A DNA stretch of 64,000 nt from NCBI RefSeq assembly GCF_023898315.1, contig NC_064615.1, positions 9,098,501 to 9,162,500 of the forward strand, read 5' to 3'. Under the pieces are notes generated by a model. It was not told the DNA's origin. It ran no database searches and was given only the letters and a program-made list of their open reading frames with translations. This DNA is from Schistocerca nitens (Eukaryota; Arthropoda; Insecta; Orthoptera; Acrididae). Below are positions 45,801 to 57,559 of this stretch, one piece after another. Position numbers and translations under genes: made by a program. How positions within the stretch are numbered: the stretch's first letter is position 1; every line of letters begins with the position of its first letter.

Positions 45801-47665
45801 TACAGGGTGGTCCATTGATAGTGACCGGGCCAAATATCTCGCGCAATAAGCGTCAAACGAAAAAAACTACAAAGAACGAAACTCGTCTAGCTTGAAGGGG
45901 GAAACCAGATGGCGCTATGGTTGGCCCGCTAGCTGGCGCTGCCATAGGTCAAACGGATATCAACTGCGTTTTCTCAATTCGAACCCCCATTTTTTATTAC
46001 ATATTCGTGTAGTACGTAAATAAATATGAATGTTTTAGGTGGGCCACTTTTTTTCGCTTTGTGATAGATGGCGCTGTAATAGTCACAAATGTATAAGTAC
46101 GTGGTATTTGCTTCGTGATACATTACCCGTGCTAAAATGGACCGTTTACCAAGTGCGGAAAAGGTCGATATGGTATTGATGTATGGCTATTGTGATCAAA
46201 ATGCCCAACGGCCGTGGGCTCTGTATGCTGCTTGGTATCCTGAACGACATCATCCAAGTGTCCGGACCGTTCTCCGGATAGTTACGTTATTTAAGGAAAC
46301 ACGAAGAGGTCAGCCACATGTGAAACGTCAGCCACGACCTGCAACAGATGATGATGCCCAACTAGGTGTTTCAGCTGCTGTCGCTGCTAATCCGGACATC
46401 AGTAGCACACAAATTGCGCGAGAATCGGGAATCTCAAAAACGTCGTTGTTGAGAATCCTACATCAACATCGATTGCACCCCTACCATATTTCTATGCACC
46501 AGGAATTCCATGGCGACGAGTTTTAACGTCGTGTACAGTTCTCACACTGGGCAAAAGAGAAACTATGGGACGATGACAGATTTTTTGCACGCGTGCTATT
46601 TAGCGACGAGGCGTCATTCACCAACAGCGGTAACGTAAACCGGCATAATATGCGCTATTGGGCAACGGAAAATACACGATGGCTGCGACAAGTGGAACAT
46701 CATTGACCTTGGCAGGATAATGTATGGTGCGGCATTATGGGAGGAAGGATAATTGGCCCCCATTTTATCGATGGTAATCTAAATGGTGCAATGTATGCTG
46801 ATTTCCTACGTAATGTTCTACCGATGTTACTACAAGATGTTTCACTGCATGGCAGAATGGCGATGTACTTCCGACATGATGGATGTCCGGCACATAGCTC
46901 GCGTGCGGTTGGAGCGGTATTGAATAGCATACTTCATGGATTGGTCGTCGAAGCACCATACCATGGCCCGCACGTTCACCGGATCTGACGTCGCCGGATT
47001 TCTTTCTGTGGGGAAAGTTGAAGGATATTTGCTATCGTGATCCACCGACAATGCCTGACAACATGCGTTGGCGCATTGTCAATGCATGTGCGAACGTTAC
47101 GGAAGGCGAACTACACCATGTTAGGAGGAATGTCGTTACACGTATTGCCAAATGCACTGAGGTTGACGGACATCATTTTGAGCATTTATTGCATTAATGT
47201 GGTATTCACAGGTAATCAAGCTGTAACAGCATGCGTTCTCAGAAATGACAAGTTCACAAAGGTACATGTATAACATTGGAACAACCGAAATAAAATGTTC
47301 AAACGTAACTACGTTCTGTATTTTAATGTAAAAAACCTACCTGTTACCAACTGTTCGTCTATAATTGTGAGCGATATGTTTGTGACTATTACAGCGCCAT
47401 CTATGACAAAGCGAAAAAAGTGGCCCAACTAAAACATTCATATTTCTTTACGAACTACACGAACATGTAATAAAAAATGGGGTTCCTATTTAAAAAAACG
47501 CAGTTGATATCCGTTTGACCTATAGCAGCTCCATCTAACAGGCCAACCATAGCGCCATCTGGTTTCCCCCTTCAAGCTAGACCATTTTCGTTCTTTGTAG
47601 TTTTTTCGTTTGACTCTTATTTCCTGAGATATTTGGCCTTGTCACGATAAATGGACCACCCTGTA
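45801..47665 (+). mobile_element. Tc1/mariner-superfamily element with long inverted ends
   Basis: The inverted ends start TACAGGGTGGTCCATTGATA on the left and TACAGGGTGGTCCATTTATC on the right, stay alignable for about 300 bp, and are flanked by TA at 45799-45800 and 47666-47667. Long ends plus a single transposase distinguish it from the short-ended mariners here. The transposase is interrupted. A more decayed relative lies at 55470-56420. Confidence 0.9.
46137..47196 (+). pseudogene. Transposase of the long-ended element, broken
   Basis: Starts MDRLPSAEKVDMVLMYGYCD, with an N-terminal DNA-binding half (WYPERHHPSVRTVLRIVTLF; ARESGISKTSLLRILHQHRL). Stop codons at 46524 (TAA) and 46704 (TGA) interrupt an otherwise collinear frame that holds FARVLFSDEASFTNSGNVN (first catalytic Asp), CGIMGGRIIGPHFIDGNLNG and MYFRHDGCPAHSSRAVGAVL (second Asp, near 46875). 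A frameshift near 46965 precedes the SDLTSPDFFLWGKLK reading with the third Asp. Roughly 38 residues separate the last two acids. Family: mariner-superfamily, not the DD34D mariner of 134-1472. Confidence 0.85.
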
Positions 47666-47896
47666 TAGGAGTCCATGCCCAGAATAGTCATCCTACAACG
47701 CTACAGAGCCTCAAAGTTGTAGACGCAGGCGCCTGTAGATCTATGCATCACAGAGTGATTCCGTGATGATGTTACAAACTTTCTAGTGTAATGGATAAGG
47801 ATAAATGTATCAGTCTGAGGTAATGGTCCCTGTATGGCAAACGAATGAGTCGAAAGCTATAGGCGAAACCGTTTTGATTCTTCTGGCAGTGGAATA

Positions 47897-49217
47897 CGAG
47901 GCGTGTTTTTTAAGTAAGTACCGATTTGGCACACCGCGGCCACAGCGCTGCGGTCGGCGTTCTGCGCATGCGCACTGGGTACCTACATCTGTTGCCTACG
48001 CACTGACGCCATTACAGTCTGATTCTTCCTTGTTACGTTGTGTACTGAGTGTTTAAGATGCCTCTCATAACGTGAGTCCCGCCGACTGGGAACTACGGGC
48101 TGTTATAAGGTATCTTAGTGCTAAAGGCCTAAAAGCGATCGATATTCAACGTGAGATCTGGCAGATTACGGATAAAACTTTATGAGTAATGGAATGGTAA
48201 GAAAGTGGGTGAGAGCATTTAAAGACGGCCGCACAAATGTGCATGATGAACAATGAGTGGGCGTCCTTCGGTCGTTAATGAAAGTTTGGTGCAGGAAGTG
48301 GACAACAAGGTGAGAGAAAACAGTCGCTTTACGATTTCCTCCTTGCGGAATGACTTTCCTAATGTTTCTCGTAGTGTTATGTATGGCATTGTGACCGAGC
48401 ACTTGAATTACCGGAAATTATGCGCACGTTGGGTACCGAAAATGTTGACGGATGTGCACAAAACCAAACGTTTAGACAGTGCATTGACTTTCCTTGAGCG
48501 GTACCATAACGACGGTGATGATTTCTTAAGCGAAATTTTTATGGGCGATGAAACATGGGTGGCCTACGTCACACCAGAATCAAAGCAACAGTCCATGGAA
48601 TGGCGGCATTCAGATTCACCCAGAAAAGTGAAGTTTAAGCATCTATTTCTGCCTGGAAAATCGTGTGCACAGTTTTTTGGGACAGAAAAGGAGTACTGCT
48701 TGTGGAATTTCTGCCTCGTAATGAGACAATCTATGCAGCAGCTTAATGTAAGACGCTGAATAATCTGCGCCGTTCAATTCAGAACAACAGACCTGGTAAG
48801 TTGAGCAAGGGCATCGTTTTGCTGCAAGATAATGCCCGTCCGCATGTTGCGAAACAGACCAAAGATCTCATCACATCTTTTCGATGGGAAACTATAGATC
48901 ATCCTCCATACAGCCCCGATCTTGCGCCTAGTGACTACCATCTGTTCCTGCACTTGGAGAAACATCTGGGCGGTCAGTGTCTTCAAGACGAAGTCAAAAC
49001 AGTGGTGATGCAGTGGTTAACAAGTCAGGTGGCAGACTTATATGAGGACAGTATTCAAAACGTGTTACAACGTTATGAGAAGTGCCTCAACATTGACGCA
49101 AATTATGTAGAAAAGTAGATTAAGGTACAGGCTTTCATGTAAAAATAAAATTATTGACATATCTTAACACGTCTTTTTTTAATTTCAAAACGATACTTAC
49201 ATAAAAAACACGCATCG
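47897..49217 (+). mobile_element. Mariner (second clade)
   Basis: Inverted ends CGAGGCGTGTTTTTTAAGTA (left) and CGATGCGTGTTTTTTATGTA (right, reverse complement), flanked by TA at 47895-47896 and 49218-49219. At 1,321 bp it is of normal mariner length. The ends and protein differ from the mariner at 134-1472. Confidence 0.93.
48058..49118 (+). pseudogene. Mariner transposase, broken
   Basis: The start at 48058 leads quickly into several stops; a coherent reading runs 48253-48759: DNKVRENSRFTISSLRNDFP, KLCARWVPKMLTDVHKTKR (mariner WVP..L signature) and FMGDETWVAYVTPESKQQSM (first catalytic Asp). A frameshift lies near 48680-48760, then 48801-49118 gives LLQDNARPHVAKQTKDL and PPYSPDLAPSDYHLF, with 34 residues between the second and third Asp (DD34D), ending DANYVEK. 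Catalytic residues are intact but the frames are broken. Confidence 0.9.
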
Positions 49218-49270
49218 TACATCTCCTGCTACTGTTGTTGCTAAGATTCGAGGATAGGCTACTCTCAGAG

Positions 49271-49474
49271 GTGGTAGTATGGACCAAAACAAGAAGAAAT
49301 GTCTAGTAAACAAGGGCTGTAAAATGCTTACCTTAAGAGCTATGACCACTCGTTGAATAGTGCAGATGTGCTTCACAGTACCGAAGATGAAAAAGCGCTC
49401 AAAGCTCCTTATGTTTGCATTTCAGAACTAATGTTTACTGGACATTTTGTCCTTGTTCTGGTCCATACTACCAT
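49271..49474. mobile_element. Hairpin MITE-like element
   Basis: Arms of about 43 bp (49271-49313 and 49432-49474) are inverted repeats with a few mismatches, built on 'ggtagtatggacca' and 'tggtccatactacc'. The loop is about 118 bp and non-coding. No clear target duplication. Confidence 0.65.
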
Positions 49475-49800
49475 CACTGAAAGTTGTCTGCCCTACAATC
49501 TTAGGAACAGCACTATTTATTATTTTAATGTAGCTTCAATTTAGATGAGATAAGTCCCAGTACATGTGCTCCATTGTCAGGGGTATCAGAACGGTTTCTC
49601 CTCATAATTTTCGACTCGTTCGTTTCTGGTACAAGGATCCTTACCTCAAATTCATGCACTTTTCCTTCTCCAACATCATAAAATATTTTTAACATCATCA
49701 CAGAAACAATTTGTAAATAGAATGAAGGTTTTCACGGCAGGTGTTGTCATCACTTAACACTTCTGGGCTGAGATGCCGTGGTCCATACATAAGACTCTCC

Positions 49801-49845
49801 CCTGACGTTTCGCCTTCGACTGCGGAAGGCATCCTCCGTCGACAA
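49801..49845 (-). ncRNA. Hammerhead-like hairpin, Penelope-like 3' region
   Basis: On the minus strand: CGGAGGA (in place of CUGANGA), then a perfect stem II GCCUUC/GAAGGC, GAAAC, and a short ACGU stem III. One core base departs from the hammerhead consensus, so it is probably a decayed ribozyme. Confidence 0.45.
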
Positions 49846-50599
49846 TCGGCGACCTACAACGAGAGCACGAGTGACTGCCGTATGTATAAGCCATCCAGAG
49901 GGTACCGCTGTCAATCACGTGACGTCGTCTGTGCTATGATCTCTGACATTGCCAACTTTCCCAATTGAAATTAATCGACTGCCACGCTGTTCCTGCAATT
50001 TTGACATCCATATCTCATCCGGCTTAATGCCTTCATCTTTTCTATGAAAATTATTGCAGTGTTTTTGGCACTCTCAATGGCCTCTCTGCACATTCGCGCA
50101 TAATAATACGACGGCTTTGCTATGACGGTCGGTTCACTAAACTTTATTTCATGATCACCTTCTAGAAATACATGTTCCACTACAGCAGATTTATCAGTAT
50201 GTCCGATGCGGCAGTTCTTTTTATGTTCACCCAGGCGGGTGTTGCCGATTCTTTTTTTTTTGTGCCTATATAGACCTTTCCACAACTGCACGGAATTTTA
50301 TAGACACCTGGTGTAGCTAGAGGATGTCGTTTATCTCTTGCGGATCTTAAACATTCTTTTATTTTCTTGGTGGGTCTGAAAACAGTTATCACATCGTACT
50401 TGCTTAAAATTTTTCCAACGCGATCAGTGAGCTTACTGATGAATGATAAGAACACTTTCCCCTTGGGTTTATGTCGATCCTCGTCCGTCCTGGTTATCAG
50501 TCTAGGGCGTAGTGCACGATCTATCTCTCTGTTGGAATACCCATTCTTCTTGAAGGTCGCTCTAAGGTGTTCAATCTCATCATCTAAATGCGCTGGTTC

Positions 50600-50737
50600 A
50601 AATGGCTCTGAGCACTATGGGACTTATTATCCGTCGTCATCAGTCCCCTAGAACTTAGAACTACTTAAACCTAACTAACCTAAGGACATCACACACATCC
50701 ATGCCCGAGGCAGGATTCGAACCTGCGACCGTAGCAG
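50600..50737 (-). repeat. SINE family A, 5'-truncated
   Basis: Antisense copy lacking the tRNA-like start, inserted in the minus Penelope-like copy. Flanking duplication tctaaatgcgctggttc (50583-50599 and 50738-50754), 17 bp; its last bases coincide with the SINE end, so the true duplication may be shorter. Confidence 0.9.
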
Positions 50738-50776
50738 TCTAAATGCGCTGGTTCGCATATTTTCTGCGCCCTGTCT

Positions 50777-51708
50777 ATTACAAATGTAACGTATTGCGAA
50801 TACATAGAAAGAAGGATCCTTTATTGTATGATTGTATGATAGCGGAACAAACACTGGTAGCAGTTATTTCTGTAAAATATCTGGGAGTATGCGTGCGGAA
50901 TGATTTGAAGTGGAATGATCATATAAAATGATCATATAAAATTAATTGTTGGTAAGGCGGGTACCAGGTCGAGATTCATTGGGAGAGTCCTTAGAAAATG
51001 CAGTCCATCAACAAAGGTTCAAATGGCTCTGAGCACTATGGGACTCAACCGCTGAGGTCATTAGTCCCCTAGAACTTAGAACTAGTTAAACCTATCTAAA
51101 GTAAGGACATCACAAACATCCATGCCCGAGGCAGGATTCGAACCTGCGACCGTAGCGGTCTCGCGGTTCGAGATTGCAGCGCCTTTAACCGCACGGCCAC
51201 TTCGGCCGGCCCATCAACAAAGGAGGTGGCTTACAAAACACTCGTTCGACCTATACTTAAGTATTGCTCATCAGTGTGGGATCTGTACCAGATCGGGTTG
51301 AAAGAGGAGATAGAGAAGATCCAAAGAAGAGCGGCGCTTTTCGTCACAGGGTTATTTGGTAACCGTGATAGCGTTATGGAGATGTTTAGCAAACTCAAGT
51401 GGCAGACTCTGCAAGAGAGGCGCTCTGCATCGCGATGTAGCTTGCTGTCCAGGTTTCGAGAGGGTGCGTTTCTGGATGAGGTATCGAATATATTGCTTCC
51501 CCATACTTATACCTCCCGAGGAGATCACGAATGTAAAATTAGAGAGATTAGAGCGCGCACGGAGGCTTTCAGACAGTCGTTCTTCCCGCGAACCATACGC
51601 GACTGGAACGGGAAAGGGAGGTAATGACAGTGGCACGTAAAGTGCCCTCCGCCGCACACCGTTGGGTGGCTTGCGGAGTATAAGTGTAGATGTAGATGTA
51701 GATGTAAT
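50777..51708 (+). mobile_element. LINE family 2, 5'-truncated, at the Penelope-like junction
   Basis: Starts in the region after the ADD motif (CNVLRIHRKKDPLLYDCMIA; VKYLGVCVRNDLKWNDHIK), is interrupted by a SINE (51017-51210), and continues TLVRPILKYCSSVWDLYQIG to RTIRDWNGKGR at 51624, with a (GTAGAT)n tail at 51686-51708. Very close to the copy at 36818, differing by scattered substitutions and a short duplicated 'atcatataaaatg' near 50928. It lies exactly between the two inverted Penelope-like copies. Confidence 0.92.
51017..51210 (-). repeat. SINE family A
   Basis: Complete antisense copy with flanking duplication ccatcaacaaag (51005-51016 and 51211-51222), inserted into the LINE. Confidence 0.95.
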
Positions 51709-52845
51709 GTTTTAATCACCCCTCTTAGACGATACTTTTGTTACACGGACCCATGGGGAAGAGGAACTGGATGCCTTCCTGTTATATCTGAATAGTATTA
51801 ATCCAAGAATTCAGTTCACTACGGAAAAGGAAATCGATGGTCACCTGACCTTCTTAGATGTGACTGTAATCAAACGAGAGGGCGGATCATTGGGTGATAA
51901 GGTTTTCAGAAAAGACACACTCACTGATCTTTATCCGCAGCAGGATTCTAACCACCACCCAAGACATAAAAGAGGGGAGATTAAAATATTAATAGACAGG
52001 GAGCAAAAAGTACGTGAACCAGCGCACTTAGATAATGAAACTGAACACCTTAGAGCGACCTTCAAGAAGAATGGGTATTCCAACAGAGATATAGATCGTG
52101 CACTACGCCCTAGACTGATACCAACCCAAGGGCAAAGTGTTCTTATCATTCATCAGTAAGGTCACTGATCGCACTGGAAAAATTTTAAGCATGTACGATG
52201 TGGAAACTGATTTCAGACCCACCAAGAAAATAAAAGAATGTTTAAGATTCGCAACAGATAAACGACATCCTCTAGTTACACCAGGTGACTAAAATTCCGT
52301 GCAGTTGTGGAAAGGTCTATAAAGGCACAACAAAAAGAAGCGTCAACACCCGAATGGGTGAACATAAACTGCCGCCTCGGACATATTGATAAATCGGCTG
52401 TAGCGGAACATGTGTTTCAGGAAGGTGATCATGAAATAAAGTTTAGTAAGTCGACCGTCATAGCAAACACGTCGCATTATTATGCGCGAATGTACAGAGA
52501 GGCTATTGAGATTGCCAAACACTGCAATCATTTTAACAGAAAAGATGAAGGCATTACGCTGGATAAGATATGTATGTCAACACTGCAGCAACAGCGTGAC
52601 AATCGATTTATTTCAATTGAGAAAGTTGGCAATATCAGAGATCACAGCACAACCGACGTCACGTGATTGACAGTGGTGCCCTCTGGATGGCTTATATATA
52701 CGGCAGCCACTCGTGCTCTCGTTGCAGGTCGCTGATTGTCCTCGGAGGATGCCTTCCGCAGTCGTAGGCGAAACATCAGGGGAGAGTCTTATGTATGGAC
52801 CACGGCATCTCAGCCCGTAAGAGTTAAGTGAAGAATTTGTAAATA
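51709..52845 (+). mobile_element. Penelope-like retroelement, plus copy
   Basis: Begins at the end of the reverse transcriptase with LDDTFVTRTHGEEELDAFLL (the catalytic DD of the V/LDD box), QFTTEKEIDGHLTFLDVTVI, KVFRKDTLTDLYPQQDSNHH (the Penelope TDxYL..SHHP motif) and NGYSNRDIDRALRP. Then comes the GIY-YIG part (IPCSCGKVYKGTTKRS; NTRMGEHK) and HIDKSAVAEHVFQEGDHEIK. The 3' region matches the minus copy in reverse, with a hammerhead-like hairpin and 'ttatgtatggaccacggcat'. Broken, several lesions. Confidence 0.87.
52738..52785 (+). ncRNA. Hammerhead-like hairpin, Penelope-like 3' region
   Basis: Twin of 49801-49845: CGGAGGA, stem II GCCUUC/GUAGGC (one mismatch), GAAAC, with CCU before the core able to pair with AGG after it as a short stem I. 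Confidence 0.4.
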
Positions 52846-54430
52846 CATACTTCTACAGGGGCCTGCGCCTCTGACTTAGACGCTCTGTAGCGTTGTAGCA
52901 TTACGTTCCTGGATACGGGTTTCTATGTAAAACTCTATATACTAAGACTCTTCTACAACCTCTAGAAGCGTGTAACATGAATTGTAGAACGCCCTGTACA
53001 CAGTCACGAACGTAGAGGCAAAGTATTCTTCTGTATATGGCTGATAGTTTCACAGAGATGCTTGACTGGACTGAGAAAAATGCTTAGTGGCTCAGATATA
53101 TTGATGGGAGGTCCAGAGGCCCAATAGGCATGGTTTTCGTTATTTGCAGGGATTACCATCTTTCCTTCTAAACGGAGGGTTCCCAAATAGAGCTGCCTCG
53201 TTAAATACTCATAATTCTGATACGAAAAACGATACCGTACCCTAGTTAATGAACAGCATACTGTAATTGCTTTTGAGAGAAGGTGCCGGAAATGGCCGTC
53301 GTTGACTTCAATGGAGTACTGTGCGTGATTTATAACACTGTGAGGCGTGCTTGCAATCGGACCTTAGGAACTCCCCTTCACTGATTTTCCTAATACTTAC
53401 ATTGTGTGTAGGGGACAACAAGGACTTCAACATATGTAAACAGGAAGACACAACTCACAGCCATTTTCGACAAGATCGAGTTTCAAAATTTTAGGTGTAC
53501 TTATGTACTTAGCATTCTCCAAACATTCAAGCAGTTCGAGCACGACATCGCAGGATCGAATCCCGTTACTCGTATTTTCTTCCATTCCCTTGTAAATGTA
53601 ACAAGAGATTTATTGTGACTGTGGAAATTATCAACATTTAATGACCGGCTTCTTCTCTACATAATATTTGTTCTGAAAAAGAACTAGAAAATACTTTTTT
53701 TAAGGAGACTGGAAAATAGTAATTGTTGCGACGTACAGCACATCTGATGAACACCGAATTTTTGAATGTGGATGTTCTTTCAGTGTATCTGTTGCAAAAC
53801 ATACTACGCTTGCATTTACAAACGGCTGTCGGTCATCACACAATTTTGTGGCACACCACACGTCTCAAAGCAATTCTCCGAATACTGGTACAGACTATTG
53901 ATTCAATTTTTACGCATTTTTTCCTCCAACCTATCTCTATGTTCTGTTCGATGAAGTACGCGCCATTTTGTACTCGTTTTATAAGGTTCTTTGCCTCTAT
54001 GTAAAAATAAACATCGCAAGGCTGTACCAGCGGAGTATATTTGGGAGGGATTACTTTAATACTGCAGGTTGGCAGTGTGTTTCTTTCGAAGGTTACTGAA
54101 ACTATAAAAAATGAAATAAATATGTTTCATTCAGTGAATATTTCAGATTTAAATCATAAATAATTACACTCGCATCATAATAATTTAAAAAAAATAGTCT
54201 TGTCAAAATCTCGTAAAACAACGTCATGTTATTAATACTTTTTCGAGTTGCGCTTATTCACTTCCCGCAGGAAACAGTTTTGGCAACTCTGTGCTGGAAT
54301 TATCTCAGATCGAGAGATCCTACCATCAGAGCTTATCCGTCTTCGCTCTGTGTTTATCTAGAACGGGTACTCTGATAAGCAGATTGGAAATACATTTCAA
54401 CCATCACGCGCTGTCAGTAACAGCCAGAAG
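52846..54430. other. Unassigned AT-rich spacer
   Basis: Nothing recognised. A 93-codon open frame at 53723-54004 has no family features. Confidence 0.45.
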
Positions 54431-54433
54431 AAA

Positions 54434-54652
54434 ATGTGTGAATTCCTAAGGGACCAAACTGCTGAGGTCATCGGTTCCTAGACTTATACACTACTTAAAT
54501 TAACGCTAAGAACAATACACACACACCCATACACAGACACACACACACACACACACACACATGCCCGAGGAAGAACTCGAACCTCCGATGGGAGGGGCCG
54601 CGCAATCCGTTACATGACGCCTCAAACCGCGCGGCCACTCCGCGAAGCAGGT
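54434..54652 (-). repeat. SINE family A2 (variant)
   Basis: Antisense copy of a relative of family A: 'aaactgctgaggtcatcggt', 'cccgagg.agaactcgaacc' (B box) and 'ccgcgcggccactccgcg'. It has a different body and an internal (CA)n expansion (about 54520-54560). Confidence 0.8.
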
Positions 54653-54956
54653 CAGATGAAACGGAGATCTCAATGAGAATGGTGTTTCTGCTTTATATTG
54701 GTGGTGTGCTCTTCAAGATCGGCAGGCTATCGAAGAACATGAAATGAAATGCGTTTTCCGCCCTCCAGCGCGATTGAAAACGATGCTGTGTTTCGCTAAA
54801 GACAAAGTCTAAAGGGACCAGGAATACAAACTGAGGTAGGTAAGACAGGCCACTCCAAACACTGTGTATCCAGAATCAATAAATATATCGAAGCTATGTT
54901 TCCGCCAAGCTCTAGTGTACAATACAGCAAATTTCCTGACGTTCACAACAGATTGT

Positions 54957-55143
54957 GGCCGTCCGCTGGTGGCCGTGCGGTTAAAGGCGCTACAGTCTGG
55001 AACCGCGCGACCGCTACGGTCGCAGGTTCGAGTCCTGCCTCGGGCATGGATGTCTGTGTTGTCCTTAGGTTAGTTAGGTTTAAGTAGTTCTAAGTTCTAG
55101 GGGACTGATGACCTCATAGGTTGAGTCCCATAGTGCTCAGAGC
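54957..55143 (+). repeat. SINE family A
   Basis: Sense copy with flanking duplication cacaacagattgt (54944-54956 and 55144-55156). Its 3' end stops at 'gctcagagc'. Confidence 0.93.
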
Positions 55144-55469
55144 CACAACAGATTGTTATCGATCATAGATACGACACCAGCTTATTTTCTTTTCCTGATG
55201 GAACAATATTATTTTTTCTGTGGTATTTGAAAATAGCTTCTAACAGAACATCAGCGACGTAACATATCTGTACATGGGACTTGATCAAATAGTATCACGA
55301 ATCACGATAACAACGCCGCAAACTACTGACGCCCCCCCCCCCCCCACCACCCAGTCAGGAGGGCTTAAACCAATGTCTGCACTATAAACCAAATGTCAGG
55401 AAACTCGTAACGAGGTATAGTTATTGGTTTTACCTAAGCTCTCGAATCGCATCCGTCTGTGTTCTGCTT
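55144..55469. other. Unassigned spacer with poly-C tract
   Basis: No gene; a run of C residues interrupted by few bases near 55332-55350. Confidence 0.4.
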
Positions 55470-56420
55470 TTGTATCCGTCAGGTAAGTTGCTCGTACAGC
55501 TATTGAGACATTCACGATGTATACGACAGTCCAAAAAGTGAATACCGTTTATGGTGAACAAGTCAAAGTACTAAGGCGGCGGTGCTGTTGTATGTTGAAG
55601 ACTATCCAGATCGTGGCAATCACTCACGGTCTGTCTTTGCAAACATTATAAACAAATTCTAGAAACTGGAAATGTGGAGAGTAACATACACCAAAGGAAA
55701 AAAGAGCAACCCGTCATCGAAAAGAAACTAATATTTTAGCAGCAGTAACACGAAATGCAGATGTCACCAAGAGGCATCTCGAAGTACGAGGTGGAGCAAA
55801 GGAACGAGTGCTGTGCCAGCGCTACGTTATATCGAATTTCGTCGTCTTCACATACCTCTGCATCTACAGCTTCATGCCAATCTTTTCCAAAACTGGTTAA
55901 AGGTCTCCGAATGTTATCTATTAATACGAAAAGTGCGAAATGATGTGACATTTTCGTGGAAAATTTTGTTTAAGGAAGAAGCTTCGATTCCAAACCATCA
56001 GCAAGTCATTCTGCGCAATAAGTTTTAATAGTTAGTTGAAAATAGATGCTGATTCTAAGAAATGAATAAAAACACAACGCTCTTCGTCTATCAACGATTG
56101 GAGTGTGTTTCTCAAGACCCACATCATTAGTCCGTGTTTCCATGATGGGAATCTACCGTATATACACTCTACTATTTCCAGTTCCTGAGAAACGCTGCAA
56201 CCTTCGGTATCAAAAGACATCCCACTGGACAGAAAGCAGTCAGTGTTGTACCAACATGACAGACGTCCCTCCCCTTCCGCACACGTAATGACAGACCGTC
56301 TTAAGAGAACGTTTGAAGAGCGCTAGAATTGTCATTCACGAAATACAAAATGGTCTGGATGTTCACGAACATTAACACATTTTATCTGTAACGAAAATTG
56401 GAATAAGAGGTCTAATAGGA
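55470..56420 (+). pseudogene. Relic transposase related to the long-ended element
   Basis: Plus-strand fragments in several frames follow the order of the transposase at 46137: VVYVEDYPDRGNHSRSVFAN-like start near 55580, LAAVTRNADVTKRHLEV, YIEFRRLHIPLHLQLHANLF, then ILFKEEASIPNHQQVILRN (compare VLFSDEASFTNSGNVN), HIISPCFHDGNLP-like and a YQHDRRP-like second-Asp block near 56255. All catalytic motifs are damaged and no inverted ends are visible; a deep fossil. Confidence 0.6.
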
Positions 56421-56929
56421 AACACAGACCACTCCCTAGGACATGAAATGCCTTATCACGGATCGTGCTCCCGATCACTCCAAATGACATTCAATGTGTA
56501 AGACTTTTTCTCCAGAATCACTTTATAGAGTGTAGCAGTGCTCGGTGTCAATGTTTTGAGCACTTGAGCACTTGGTATAATACTCATGAAAATAAACAGA
56601 CGAACCGCACCTGAGTTACGTGCTTGCTTACATTTACTGTAACAGGGCAGACGGCGGGTCGGTGGTTTGCGCCGCTGTTGTCTCGATACTGTTAGATCAA
56701 TTGCCGTAAATGTCATGTCGTTGACGTTCGCTTAGAAGCTTCTTTCAAAGGCTACAGAAGGAACAATATAGTTCCATTAGGAGTAAAAAAGTCGGTGTCG
56801 TAACGTGGCGGCTATGAAAGGTAAAAATTACTAGGGAACGACAGGGAATTCGCCATACTGCCCTTTATAACTTCAAAGAGAGGCAAATCGATACATTTAT
56901 TCTTTCCGGATACGTTTGGAGTGGCCTGT
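56421..56929. other. Unassigned spacer
   Basis: No gene or repeat recognised. Confidence 0.4.
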
Positions 56930-57360
56930 CTTAGTTTCCTCACCCATGTATAATGTCATATGGCAATGTGGGATACCATACATTGGCCGAACTTGTCATC
57001 TGTCAAAGAGAGATGCGACGAAAATCAGATTAGGTCAGCTAGAAATATCTTTTTGCTGCTGAACACTGTTGTGACACGGGACATAGTATTTTGGAGAGAC
57101 AAAGTTTCTTTCGCCCGACCGGCTCCACGTACAGGGCCACCATCATTAAGGAAGCAGTCGGAAAACTAATAACTATCAACATGGTTAACAGACGTATGAT
57201 TTCAACTTATCAGAGCAGGAGAACCAGCACTGGCGGTAATAACGTACTGTCGGCCGCAGACGAACGAATGCAGCGTCAGAACAGACGGGAACTCGTAAGT
57301 CAGGACATTAACTCCGGCAGTACCAAGCGGGAGGGGGGGGGAGGGGAGGGCGACGGTACT
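56930..57360 (+). pseudogene. Penelope-like endonuclease fragment (second family)
   Basis: Reading IWQCGIPYIGRTCHLSKRD recalls the IPCxCGxxYIGxT GIY-YIG start, followed after frame changes by GETKFLSP- and YRATIIKEAVGKLITINMVN, the region after the GIY-YIG core where Penelope-like proteins have IKEAIEI..N..NRD. It differs from the 49.7-52.8 kb family. Broken, several lesions. Confidence 0.6.
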
Positions 57361-57559
57361 TAGTGCCGTTTGAAAATTTTTGATTTCTTATACCAGATTC
57401 CGTAATTTTTAAGTAAAATTTAACCCAAAATAAGTCTTATTATTGAATGTGAAGTTTCGTAACAAATGTAACTTCAGGGCCCTTTTTACACATCTATATA
57501 CCTTTAAAAGGTATAAAAAAAACTAAACTCCTCCCGAGTAGGCAATAAAGGCGCAACGG

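Larger units (their letters stand above)
49735..50776 (-). mobile_element. Penelope-like retroelement, minus copy
   Basis: Minus-strand coding remnants from high to low coordinates: the segment before the endonuclease (LTDRVGKILSKYDVITVF, RPTKKIKECLRSARDKRHPL), then GVYKIPCSCGKVYIGT, the GIY-YIG endonuclease start with the CxC pair typical of Penelope-like elements, then NTRLGEHKKNCRIGHTDKSA and VEHVFLEGDHEIKF. The 3' region holds a hammerhead-like hairpin and ends near 49735. A SINE lies within. Broken, several lesions. Head-to-head with the plus copy at 51709. Confidence 0.85.

Noticed and set aside
49301-49720. A CRISPR-like or other array
   Set aside because: No regularly spaced repeats; the only structure is one inverted pair. 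The genome is animal.
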